Source of the DNA: Enoplolaimus lenunculus
Lineage: Eukaryota > Nematoda > Enoplea > Enoplida > Thoracostomopsidae
Direction: 5' to 3'
Length of the DNA stretch: 64,000 bases
NCBI GenBank assembly: GCA_030248215.1
Contig: JASANG010000356.1
Location: 62,001 to 126,000, forward strand
A program made the position numbers and the translations under genes. Shown here in pieces: positions 45,180 to 56,800 of the stretch. The notes beneath the pieces were generated by a model, which was not told the origin of the DNA, did not search any database, and was given only the letters and a program-made list of their open reading frames with translations. Each line of letters starts with the position of its first letter. Positions within the stretch are counted from its first letter, which is position 1.

Positions 45180-47659
45180 CTATTCAACATCAAGTTGCGC
45201 AGTTAATCCGTTGAACGCAACGCAACTTTCGCGTTGCAAGTCGCCAATCGCGCCACCAACTGTTAGAAACAGTTTTAAATTTTTTAAATTTAAAAATTTC
45301 ATAAAACACAACAGTAGCAAATATCGCATTCGTGCAAATTTTGCTGAATCTTCGATTTCAAATCCAATTTCGGTTGAGCTCACTGATAGTCCAGTACACG
45401 CATTCACTGGTGACCAAAGCAAAACATAATCAAGTGAGAGCGACAACGTTGTCAGATTGACCAAACTGTTGGCAGCGTGACAAAGTTCTGGTTCCGTCAC
45501 AAAACAACCCTATAAAACCAAATTAATACTTTCATATGCTTTCTTTGAAGCGCAGTCGACTTTGTTCAATTACTTGCGGGTTGGTTTGAACTGAGACGTG
45601 TTCTTTTGTGGTCTAAAAGGTCACGGGCGATGGCAAACTCTTCCAACAGTTTTCGAAATACTGACATTTTGGCATATAAGTTTGGGATTAGGCTTTGTTT
45701 TAGGCTTAGGCTTGTGCGTAAATTTCGGATTAATTTTCGACATAGACTTAGGGTTGTGCGCCACCGTTAGCCACCGGATGCTGCTGCTCGGCACAGTTCC
45801 GTAAAATTTATTAATACCGCACGCCCCCGCGCCCCAGCGTGCAGCGGTGCGAGACGGCATGCGGTGGCGCGCGGCGGGGTTCGGCGGTGCGCGGCGGCGT
45901 TTGGCGGTGCGCGGCGGCGTTCGGCGGTGCACGGAGGCGTTCGGCGGTGCGCGGCGGCGTTTGGCGGTGCGCGGCGGCGTTTGGCAGTGCGCGGCGGCGC
46001 TCGGCGGTGCGCGGCGGCGCTCGGCGGTGCGCGGCGGCGCTCGTCGGTGCGCGGCGGCGTCCGGCTTTGTAAAGTACTTATAGCACAACTCAAAGGCTTA
46101 AGTTTGGAAAAAAGGCGTAAATTATGCAAGTGTCCACTAACCTTCAAACACAACGAGCTTATTCGGCACGCAAAGTGAGCGTTAATCAACGGGCCAGCAA
46201 TCATTCCAAATACTCGCCCAACAGAAACTTCAACCATTTCGTCGTGGCCTCTCACACGATTCATCGCCGTTGTTCGTTCACTGCAATCACCAACACAAAT
46301 CGCATCTGTATAATCGGCAAAGTATCGAAATATCATTTGAAGACGCTGGCGAACTTGGTCGACGGTGATTTCAGTTGAAGCGAACGACGATTTTCCAAAA
46401 AGCAGCCGGAAAGATTTGTTGACACAAAGATGCGTCTGACACTGACGTACGAATTTTTCAGCTTGGGCCCAGTCTGAGCTTACGAGCCGCAAATTTAGCC
46501 GATCGTTCAGCGATAGATGAGAAAACAACTTCAGCAAGACAAGTTGTGGAAGCGCACAGAGTCTGTTAAATTATATAGTCCAGAATGTGAATCATCAGGT
46601 CAGTGGAACATTTAAGGTCGTAACAGTGTCCCATAACCATATTCCTAAACTTCTGAGTTAGAATATTAAGTCCAAAACAAGTTTGAATCCATAGACAAAA
46701 AATTAGTCTAGAACCTATAAGCCTGTTTTGTTGCATGCCTGCTTAAAAACAGGACGAATCTAAACGTCGACCATTAAATATGAAGGTCAAAAATAGCTTG
46801 GTAAAGGAGTAAACTAAAATTATATATGTTCGAAACAGCCGTGTTCGCTTTAGTTTTCTAAGTTTGCCAATAGTTGAAATATAGTTGTATTTTTATAAGA
46901 CTTATAACAAATTGTACAATTCTTGGCGCATGTTACTTTAACGGGCGTCCAGGTTTCTGGTCGGTCTATAAAAGAGTATGTTTGCATTCTAGATTACATT
47001 TTTTGCTTAGGCTTAGGCTTAGGTTTAGGAATACGCATAATCCACTGTTATGCCCCTAAAAGTTACATTGGCACAATTCTTTTACAAAATTAGGTTTACC
47101 ATTTTATGTAGTGACCCGAATAAGAGAGAGACTGGTATTTATTTGTCATTTACAGAGGGTAGCAATGTTGCAGAATTGTTTTGTTAAAAAGTGTTTTAAA
47201 ATAAGCTATCGATGATATTAAGAGATAACAGTGTTTAATTTCCTCAAAATTGTAAAAGTTTCAACATTTAAACGCTAAATTTAGGAAGGCTACATGACAA
47301 TTGTAATTCATTTTCGCGTGTTTGCGTGCAAAAAACGTTAAACTGTTTTGATGCTTTGAGATAACGTTTAAACTTTTCTGATTTCAATTTTAAGTAAGCC
47401 TAAATTTATAAGCGTAAGCTCAAATATGAGGAATGTGTACAAGATCGAATGTTGAAATATTGTTGAGTATATATTTGGATAAGTTTTTAACTCCTTGCCG
47501 GGCAGACAACAACACTATTTGTAGAACATACCTATATGGTGCCATATAGCTATTCTCTATTGTCGTTTCCAAATCAGGTTTATACTTTTGAGATACTTCA
47601 TAACAAGCGGAACCACATGTATTCTCATTCGACCAACGATCAACAGTCGTTGACGGCAT
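45180..47659 (-). CDS. F-box protein with leucine-rich C-terminal region
   Basis: F-box proteins bring substrates to SCF ubiquitin ligases through Skp1. Proposed exons are 47532-47659, 46078-46562 and 45180-45487, 921 nt, 306 aa. Exon 1 starts at ATG 47659 and ends at a strong AG/GTATGT donor. Its phase fits the TTTAACAG acceptor of exon 2. Residues 44-75 (ALPQLVLLKLFSHLSLNDRL, then NLRLVSSDW) match the F-box pattern LPxELLxxIFSYLxxxDRLxLRLVxxxW. The last exon has two leucine-rich-like strings, SLVNLTTLSLSLDYV and FLNLKNLKLFL, and ends QLDVE. The exon 2/3 junction (ATAA/GTACTT with CCAG/AACTT) is phase-correct but the acceptor is weak. The acceptor at 45509 is an alternative in another phase. 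Exon 2 also stays open into the minisatellite at 45836-46066. Species-specific F-box expansions are common in nematodes. Confidence 0.7.
45836..46066. repeat. GC-rich 20-bp minisatellite
   Basis: About eleven units of TCGGCGGTGCGCGGCGGCGT with few changes, far more GC-rich than anything else in the window. The unit is not a multiple of three yet is free of stops, so several frames on both strands stay open and give Ala/Arg/Gly or Pro/Arg/Thr repeats of 20 residues. It lies in intron 2 of the F-box gene in the preferred model. Confidence 0.92.
46985..47075 (-). mobile_element. TTAGGC-array MITE fragment in F-box intron 1
   Basis: TTTTTGCTTAGGCTTAGGCTTAGG array followed by TATGCCCCTAAAAGTTACATTGGC, a decayed terminus. 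One end is missing. Confidence 0.6.
47113..47145 (+). mobile_element. Solo terminus of the GACCCGAATAAGAGG family
   Basis: GTAGTGACCCGAATAAGAGA followed by GAGACTGGTATTTATTTG matches one end of the copy at 47993-48370. The rest of the element is not recognisable. Confidence 0.55.
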
Positions 47660-47992
47660 AGGAAAAATCAGAACAAAACGTTTCGTTTAACGGTTATCAA
47701 ACACTTTAAAACAGTTAAATTCAAAATTTAAATTTTAAAATTCTTTAAGCAGAATAATGTTTTAACTGGGATCTCGAATCAAATGATTGATATTACTTTA
47801 GCAAATATCGAAATGTAATGTTAGCGTGCGCTTGGTGTACCTACGTGTCGTTTTCTCAAGGGTACCGTGCAAAATTCCGTTGTACAGTTTGCCTCACAAG
47901 TTTAAGCCTGAGCCTAAATTACAGGTTTTCGTCTATTTCTAAATGAAGCAAAAATTTGACAATTTCATATACTGCTGTTGAAAGTGATGGTC
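47660..47992. other. Upstream region of the F-box gene, nothing else seen
   Basis: A+T-rich stretch between the proposed F-box start and the next repeat. No TATA-type or other promoter signal that I could defend. Confidence 0.4.
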
Positions 47993-48370
47993 CTGTAGCG
48001 ACGCGAATAAGAGGGGGGAGACTGATATTTATTTTGCCTGTATTTCGGTTACGAACTGTTATTCTTAATTCACCCCATGTTAATAGTTTGACCCAACACA
48101 CTTCTGTTTTATATTCTCTTTAAGTAAAACCAGACTTTACCCGAAGCTTTGGTTATTTCCATGTCCGTTAATCTCTTTACTAGATTTAATAAAATTTATG
48201 CGGGTTGTCTAAGTTTGCGTTACATTCCTGATCAGCCTAGGCCATTGTTCTGTTTTGATTTTTATAGACTCTAATTAAGACTTATGGACTGTACCCATTA
48301 GCAGACCCTAATTACGGATACCCACTATTGATTGAATTCCAAATGGGGCCCATTTTAATGGTCACTACAG
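47993..48370 (+). mobile_element. Element with CTGTAGCGAC...GTCACTACAG termini, complete
   Basis: Starts CTGTAGCGACGCGAATAAGAGG and ends with the inverted GGTCACTACAG. The interior contains the family's GAGACTGATATTTATTTTG and, near the right end, CCCACTATTGATTGAATTCC. No ORF of its own product. Confidence 0.7.
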
Positions 48371-50835
48371 AAAATAGCGATGGAAAACTGTCCAGAATAG
48401 CTTGGTAGAACAACAGCGTTTCTTGGAGTCAAATTTTAAAATTACAATTAATTGCCATATTCAATTGGCATGAAGGTACAGAATCATGTTCAGATATGCA
48501 ATCAATGAACACAAGAAAATTTTAATCGATACAAAATGAGTATATGAAAGTAGAAAAAAGAGCTTACAAATGCAATCTAGACATATATACTTCTACCAAC
48601 AACGCACAAAAAACTCATATCACGTTTTCCCACCAAGTTTTCCAAATATTCAAATTTTGGCATATACGCTTTAGCCTTAGGTTTCGGCCAAAGCTAGATG
48701 CTAAGCTAAGAACACGAGGTCTATCTGATTTTGAGAGAACGGATTTAGTTAACAAACACATGCAAATCTAAGCTCTTCTACGCCTTTCTCATGCATTCTT
48801 GCGGCTTGTTTTACGAAGACTTAGCTATGTATATATCTAAAGCCTTTGACCAAGCGTTTAAGCCTTTGGCTAAGCCTGCGCCTTAACCTTACGATCGTAA
48901 GCGTACAAGAGCCCAAACCTAAAATCTGGTTATGGTTCATCCACGTTATACTTTCTCCGATACTGTTAAAAATGTAACTACATAGTTAGCTAGTAGAATG
49001 GCGGTGCAAAACAATATTGTTCTTAACATATCAGGATTGAAGAGTGAGTATACTTAATAGTATGTTTTTGTGGTAATCCCTTCGGAGAGAGTAAGGACAA
49101 TGTGGACACTGTTTGAATACAGCGTGTAACTATATGAGTTCCTTCGGGCAGACTCTGTATAATCGCTAAACAGAGCCCCTCGAACAGTCTCTTTATTATG
49201 CAATAAGCGGAACTCCTTCTGGCAGACTCAGGACAAAACAGCTATACTTTCTATAACGCATTGACAGTCAAGTGTATGTGCGATAATGTAACGAAGTATT
49301 GGGAAATCAATTTTCATTTTAGAATGGATTTTCAAACCAAAACAAACTTTTGCGGTATGGTGTTAATTAAAAATAGGCTAACGCAAAATTCCGGTAAACT
49401 ACCCCTCAATTATACGAGAACTTTTAAAATACACCATGTGAAACGCTTGTTTCAGCTTCTATATTAGTTCATGACAATATTGATTTTAAAAATTAAAACT
49501 TACATGATTTCAAAAGTTTCACAAAAATTTCAAAAATGTTCGTGAATTAGCAGAAAAGAACACGCGACACTTATAGACTCACCGATAAAAAGCCTAAGCC
49601 GAAGTCTAAAGCGATATCTAAAGCTATATACGCCTAAACTTAATGCTAATACATGAAAATTAACAGTACAAGAACCAAACAAGCATTTTACAAACATGAA
49701 TCTACTGGTATGAAGTTGCACAGATTACCGTGTTTATTCTAATGCTAACATCATTAAAGCCATCACCATAAAGCTCGTATATACTAAGACAAATATATTA
49801 TTTAACAATAAAAAAGCTCAATACGAAAATTACAAGCAGTGTCTGCGGACACGTAGCCAAGGGGAAGGCAGGACGGCTCAGACTCCATGGAAAAAAATTT
49901 TGCCTCCTTGAAAATTTTCAACCTTGCTTGTAAAGTACAACGAAAAGTTTTGTATGTTCCTCTTGAAATTTTTTAGCCTCATCAAGCAAAGTGAGCTGGC
50001 TACGGGCCTGAGTGTCGGGCACATGTACGCTTCGCCACAAGTTTAAGCCTAAGCCTAAGCCTAAACCAAAGTCTAGTCTATAAACCTTAGTTGTGCCAAA
50101 ATGTAAAAAAATTGAAAATTGTGCGAGAAAGTGTACAAAAGCCGTAACCGATGTTAGAGACTACACACTAAACAACAGCAAAGTGCAATTAACACAGCTA
50201 CAGTGCAAAAATAACTATTCATATTACAATCAAAATCGACCAAAGTAAGGTTAATTATAAAATTTACAAGTCTGGTTAAAGTTTAGGTTCGGTGCTAAAC
50301 GACTTTCAGAGACGCAACAGAGCTGGCGAGACTACAATCTCTGTGGATTCTTTAGACATCTTCACCTCTTTGGCCAAAACATTTCGACGATAGCATTAAG
50401 AGATTTTTTTATATTAGAAAATGTTATCTCTTATATAAATCAACCTAACCTTTATGTTAGCAGTTTCTGGCTGCGGATCTGACAGTATACTACGCAATAC
50501 CGAGCTATTTCAGTTTGAATATTGCAAAAAAACTACTAAGCTAAATTAATTTAGAAATAACGTAATCAAAACCTTATAAATACGATAACAAAAACGGATG
50601 TGGGTAGAGAAAATGGTACGTTACCTTATATGAATATATCGAAAAAATTGGTTTTGTTATCATCTGAAAAGTTCTTAAAAATGCATGGACGCAAATCACA
50701 AACGAGGTTGAATCAGTTTTGGTTGCGGCATTGCCTGCAACTTAGGCAAACATCAAATTTAACCAGAATATTAATTGACGTTTATTACATTAAATAACGT
50801 GCAAAGAGAATGCAAAGTGAAATTCTATATTTGTG
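48371..50835. other. Intergenic between F-box and intermediate filament genes
   Basis: Holds short TTAGGC-like fragments (about 48835-48910, 49588-49640 and 50040-50075) and one GGCCCGTAGCC MITE. The plus frame at 49261-49467 (68 codons) has no recognised motif or splice context. Nothing else supported. Confidence 0.45.
49847..50009 (+). mobile_element. MITE with CGTAGCC/GGCTACGGGCC termini, copy 3
   Basis: CGGACACGTAGCCAAGGGG start, AAATTTTCAACCTTGCTTGTAA core, GAGCTGGCTACGGGCC end. About 163 bp. Confidence 0.75.
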
Positions 50836-50841
50836 TTTATT
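50836..50841 (-). terminator. Poly(A) signal AATAAA overlapping the stop codon of the intermediate filament gene
   Basis: On the minus strand the end reads CAGCCTTAATAAACAC. The last two bases of the TAA stop (50840-50842) are the first two of AATAAA. If used, the 3' untranslated region would be only about 15-30 nt. Confidence 0.5.
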
Positions 50842-53800
50842 AAGGCTGTTGAGTTGTGCGTTGAATATGTGTTGCACGTTCCTGAAAAAAATAAAAATGT
50901 AAAAATTAACATTTCAAATCCACGAAAACACTTGGTATTTCGGTACTTCTCAGAGTATTAATGTCTAAGGATATACAATACAAATTTTTAGCCAATGTAT
51001 ACAACAGGGCCGTAATAGTAGTATAAGTATATTTCTAAGTCTAAGCCTAAGTGTGAGAATGAGCTTATATCTAACCTTAAACCTAAGCGTACGCGTACGC
51101 AAAAAAATTAATCAAAAGCTTAAGCTTACTCTATTGCAGACCCGCAGATAATTGTTCGCTGCTGATCTTTACATGGGCCAAAATTTGCAAAACAAATAAC
51201 CCAAAAACTTTATGTAGAGACCGTCTAGTTTTTATAGAATTGAAATTGAATAGACTCAGGTTTGAAGCTGTTTGCTTTACTTAGGCTTAAGCTTAGATTT
51301 ACACTTATCTTTACGGCTGAGGTTTAGGCTTAGGCTATTAAAGAATACGTTTACATGAACTACTGTTTACACCACTAAGTGTAACATTACCTACCGCACA
51401 GAATGTATATGCAAATCTAAATTTTTAGAGTTTGGCGTTTTTACTAGACGGTATTTTCAATATGTAACTGTTAGCCGGTTGGTAAAATTTAGTAACATCA
51501 ATGTTTCAGTAAACAAAACCATCAATAACACACAAAACGCATTTAAAATACCTCTCCCTCTCGATTATAGAGCAGGGTTTGAATGTTCGAACCGGTGCCC
51601 CAACTATCGTCGCCGTCAAATATGATTTCATCCGGCGGATTGTTGCGACCACCTTGATTGCGTGCCCAAATCTGCAATGTTTGTCCAAAGTTTAACATTA
51701 CAATTTGGAAAATCTTGGCGAGCTAAGCATGGGAGTTTGAAAATAAACCAAACGTCTAAGAAAACTGCGCTATTCTCAAATGCATGTAGCACTTATCATC
51801 CGTTGACAGCGGCGCCTTTAAATTGTGAGAACCAGAAAATGGGCAACTTCAAAATTTAACACGTCTTTTGCACTGGATTGGTCGTACTTGTGAACCGACT
51901 ACAAGAAATTCGTAAACGCTTCAGTTAGTCTGTTTGAAAACCTATTACTAACTAGCGATAGATGCTCAACACAATTGAGAATACGGGTCAAGATACATAA
52001 AGACTCTCACCGACTCTATATACATAAAAAATTAATAAGCGGTCGCTAATTTCAAAGCTTGCGAAGCCGTATTCTCAATTGCAAGCAGCCTTTTATATCC
52101 TGCAAGCAACAAGTAAGCAAACAATCGAACAATTTCCTCAAAAAAGCAGGATAAAAATCAATGCAAAATATGGTCAAATTTAGAAACGCACTCTTCACTA
52201 GATTTAAAGTTACAAGACCTATCACCAACTGTTGACAGATGCTTCGCGTTTGCGAATGCAGTTCCAAAACGTTCCGAAGCAAAGTTCGTTAAAGCTATTT
52301 GTGTTCAAGAATATTGTCGTTGAATTTGTTGATTCACGAAATTTTCATGCAGCGGTTTGGTTGATGGTTCGTACAAATAATTTGGCAAAAATCCTTGGTC
52401 TGACTAAATTGTGTTGGTTTTGAATACGGGCCAGTTTTGAAGTAAGCTGTATTCGTTAACTGACCCATGTATAGATCAGGGCCGGAACAGTAGTATAAGC
52501 ATATCCTTAAAGCCTAAGCCTAAGCCTAAGCCTAAGCCTAAGCCAAAGCGTAAGTCTAAGCAATAAAATTGGTCTAAAGCTTAAACTGACTCTAGTATAG
52601 CCCCTCCGGAAAACGATCCGGTACTGTTCTATACGTACATGGGTCCGTTGATTTAATTGGTTATCTGTTTTGGAGTGAAATAAAATTACTTTAATTTTGT
52701 TGTTCGTTAATTTTGTAAAAGGATTTGTGAAAATAAAACATAGTGATAATCGCAAAACCATCAGCTCGTTTTGCACAAATACACTACTACTGCAGTCAGA
52801 GCCAATCTCTTGCTCTGGTTCATTTATTGCTAAACTTTACCTTGACACTTTTACCAGCGCGGAGAATGAAACCAGGTGGCAGTGTGAACACTAATTCGCG
52901 ACGTCCATCGATTTTACGCTTCAATTTCCATCCGTCCACGTTTTCTTCCTAAAAGCAATCATTGAAAAAAACATGAAATTCACCACTAAAAAACCTATGG
53001 TTATAGTTTGGCGAAAAAGTTGTTTATGGATTTTGAACAGGACAGCTCGTATTCAGGATTTCATTTCGACAAAAAATCAATCTATTCAAAGTAATTTGAG
53101 CAATTGCAGCAAGCCAGAAAAATCTATTCTCATCTGAGCCTGTATAGGTGCTTTTATAGTCTCTTCTAAAAGTTTGAGGAAATATATTTCCTGTCTGCTT
53201 TGTATGCGCTCATGATTTTTAAGATAATCTTTGAACGGATCCTGTAAGCGACTTTATAATCTAATGATCCGGGTTCGATTCCGCGGTGTTACGTTGTTTA
53301 ATTCACACAAAACGAGTGCTTACCTTTGTTCGATGTGTATTTTCCAGCACAATATATTTTCCGTTGCTATCGCATTCTGCAATGCTTACGTTCCCTTTCG
53401 CTGAACGTTGAAAACTTGTTCGTGTCGCAACTTCACCTTTGATCACACGAGTACTATCTAAAATATTCGACAAAAATAATTTTATATCAAGAAAATGGCT
53501 ACTCAAACAGCTGTGTACTTAAAAGTTATTAATTTTAACATTTTAAAATGTTGGTTTTCAAAGACAAACTAGCTTGGTCAATTAGCACTGTACCGTGCCT
53601 TAAGAACAACCTCAGGAGCAAAGAAATCTAAGCCATCATCAGAACATGTTGTGACCCCCTGGAAAACTTTACGGCAGGATTTCAATAAATCATATGAAAT
53701 CCGCGTATACCCCGACTTGAAATCTGAACGATTCTTGAGTGGTTGAGCTGACAATGTGGACAGAATCAGTCGTAAGTATTGGTACAGCGATAAGAATTTT

Positions 53801-56800
53801 ACGTCTTCGGCTTAATTTTGTAGAAACATCCAAATTTTACTTCAGACAAACTCTACTCATACAAACTCTATTGAATATAGTCTTTTACATAGCTTATGGT
53901 GTATATGACGATTTTGTATTAAGACGAAATTATTGCATTATGAAATAATGGGCAGGTTTACAAAAAGGATACCTGAAGGGACTTTTGCAAAGCAAGAATG
54001 TGGTGTGATCAGAGCCGGAGCAGTCACCCCACATACCACCCCGCTCTTTTGGGGGTTCACCCCAATGTGGGCCCCCACCCTAACAATTATTTTAAACAAA
54101 AATTTGGAAAATATTTTGATCATCGCAAAAGGCGCCCACCGCTGAATTTTAAGAGAGTCCTACCCTAGCCTGCTCCAGCACTCGGTGTGAGTTTATAAAA
54201 ATAAATATAAAAGTATGCAACTGGTCACATTTCGCAGTACCAAATCGAGTGTATTCAAATGGCGTGGGGTATTCATAAAAAACGCATGCAACTGGTTAGA
54301 AAAACACACTGTGAGCGTCTGATGAACTATTTGCACTGTCGAATAGTTACTAAATCAAACACTCTGCTAACCAAGTGATTGCTGTGAACCAAAAGATAAA
54401 ATTTTGGAACATTCCAGTTCAATGGTGAAAACGGGGAAGCGACCTTGTAAGGTCCTACAGCCTATTTCAATCCCTGTGCCGTCTAAACTGTAATTTTAGT
54501 TGATGTGTCAATTTAATTGAACTTAAAAAAGTATTAAAATCGATAATCAGAATTAAGCCTGCTAACGTTGCTCCAAACGTAAAACGCTGAATCGCAAATA
54601 ACGCGGGCGAGTTTGTGATTTCTAGAAGACGGTAAGTTAATTCCAAAACAGGCGGCAAAAGTGTTAATATTTGTCATTGTTCTAGGAATTTTTAATATTC
54701 CCTTACTGTTTTACGGTCCTGTTGCCAATAAGTCTGGGATTAACGTTTTGTCTTGCCTATCTATACATTAAAACTGGAACGCCCCACATACGTATTTTGG
54801 GCAAATTTCCAGCATTACTTTGTTTACAATAATTTGTTACGAAATACACATGATTGTTCTATGAAAACAAAATTTGCAAGAAAATTTTTGTGCTCTCGTA
54901 TATAGTATTTCGCAAAATAACGATAGTCAAGTAGCTTGAAGGAATTGAAATATCTAACTGTATTATGTATATATACATATGCAAAAATAAATTATTTATA
55001 TATAATCAGGATATTCACAACTAGTGAACTCCAATAAGCTTTTTGAATAATTGCGTTATAAAAACCAAGCCATAATTTATAATTTTTTTCGATTTAAATA
55101 TCTAACACAAAAACAAAAAATATCACAAAACAAACCACAACACAAAACCCCAACAACCAAAACAACCCCCCCCCCCCATCCTGGCTAATTAATCTTGGCT
55201 ACGCATTCGTAGCGTGAATCTAAAACCAGTTAATTAATTGGTTTCTATTAATGAACCAAATATATTACTCCTTTACCTAAATAATTGTTGTATTGAAGAT
55301 AAAAACCGCTGCTGTAAAACAAGTCAGTATGGTTTTTCTGTTAACCACAGCACTTTGAACAGGATTATACTTTGTTTATAACCAAAGTGAAAAAAATGTC
55401 TTGTATCCAATTATAGCTTCAGAAAATGCAATTCTGGCTACGCCCCTGATATTTGTTAACTCTCGAAAGAAAACTGATTGAATATACATAACTTGAACAC
55501 AACAAATTGACAACCCTACTACGGACTAAAACCAGATAGGTACTACCCACTGATAGAAAAAGCAGACCAAGCAAAAAGCAAATGAACTACTTTTTAAGCA
55601 TGCATAGTTAAAAATCAATCTAAGCAAGTACCCTTTTCAACAGTGGTAGAACCTATCATCAGTTAGTAGAGGCAGAATTGTTGATCAAAAACACCTATAA
55701 AATTGGAATAGGTCATTTATAAGAATTAGGCTATTGATAAGTCATATTCTGCAAATAAAATTAGTTCACAAACTTAAGAATTTCAATGGTTGCAAAACTT
55801 AAAGACTTAAAATTGTTACAAAACATATGATTTAAAATTGTTAATAATTCTTTGGTAGATCTCAAAACGTTGCAAGACTTTGTTACAAATCATAAGATTT
55901 AAAATTGTTAATATTAACTTTACTTTGGTAGATCTCAAGATGTTGAAACATCAACTAATGATAGGTGTTGTGATCGTTCTAAGAGCCATATTCTCCAAGT
56001 GTGTTGCACCAACAAGCGAACAACCACAGTGACGAATTTAGCATAATAATTCTACAAAGGCGTGTAGTCAGATAATATTAAATCTGAAGATTTCAGAGAA
56101 CAGACACCAGTTGTGAAAAAACTCTTATCACTAAACTGATGATAGATGCTACACACATTTCAGAATACGGTTACACAAACACCGTACAAACATGCCTACA
56201 GGATCAGGATAACTTGGAAAATATTCGATGATTTGTTCAGCGGTATACTGAGGTGATCTAACAGGCGGTGATGTCTCCTCAGCCCTGCCTTCAACTCGCC
56301 ACGTATTATCGATCTCTTCGCCTTCCGCGAGCTGTCTAGAACCTTCTGGCTCTGCGGTCATGGCAGACAGGAGTCTATCTTTTTTCTCAGATCTCGGTGT
56401 CAATGTAGGCAGCCCTAATTTTGGTGTTGGTCGGCTGGGTACTTGGCTAATAAAGCCACGTTCAGGCGCTGGCAGTGTACTTTCGGTGACAAGTTTTGGC
56501 GATGCTGATATTGTCGACGCACTGGATTGCGTAGCAGCAAAACGTTCAGATGGCAACTGACGTGTGCTACTGGCTGAAGAATGACAAACGAATTCGGGAC
56601 TGGTGCGAAAAGAATTGCATTATTTTCTAAGATCATTTAAAACATATCCCATCCCAAAAGTGGGTTGAAGCTGTCTGGTGAGCTTAAATCGCTATGATGG
56701 AGCAAACCGAGAAGTATAGGACAATAATAAGTATATCAATACACTGTATTGACCCGAATAAGAGGGGGAGGAGTAATAAGAGGGGGTCCCATTTTGAGTC

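Noticed and set aside
45112-45429. Plus-strand ORF of 105 codons
   Set aside because: It is the shadow of the last F-box exon on the minus strand, which has the leucine-rich pattern and fits the gene model.
45839-46178. Several overlapping plus-strand ORFs of 77-104 codons rich in Ala, Arg and Gly
   Set aside because: They are by-products of the stop-free GC minisatellite. Their sequence is only the repeat read in different frames.
53938-54145. Overlapping ORFs on both strands at 54.0 kb
   Set aside because: They lie within a MITE of the CCGGAGCAG family.
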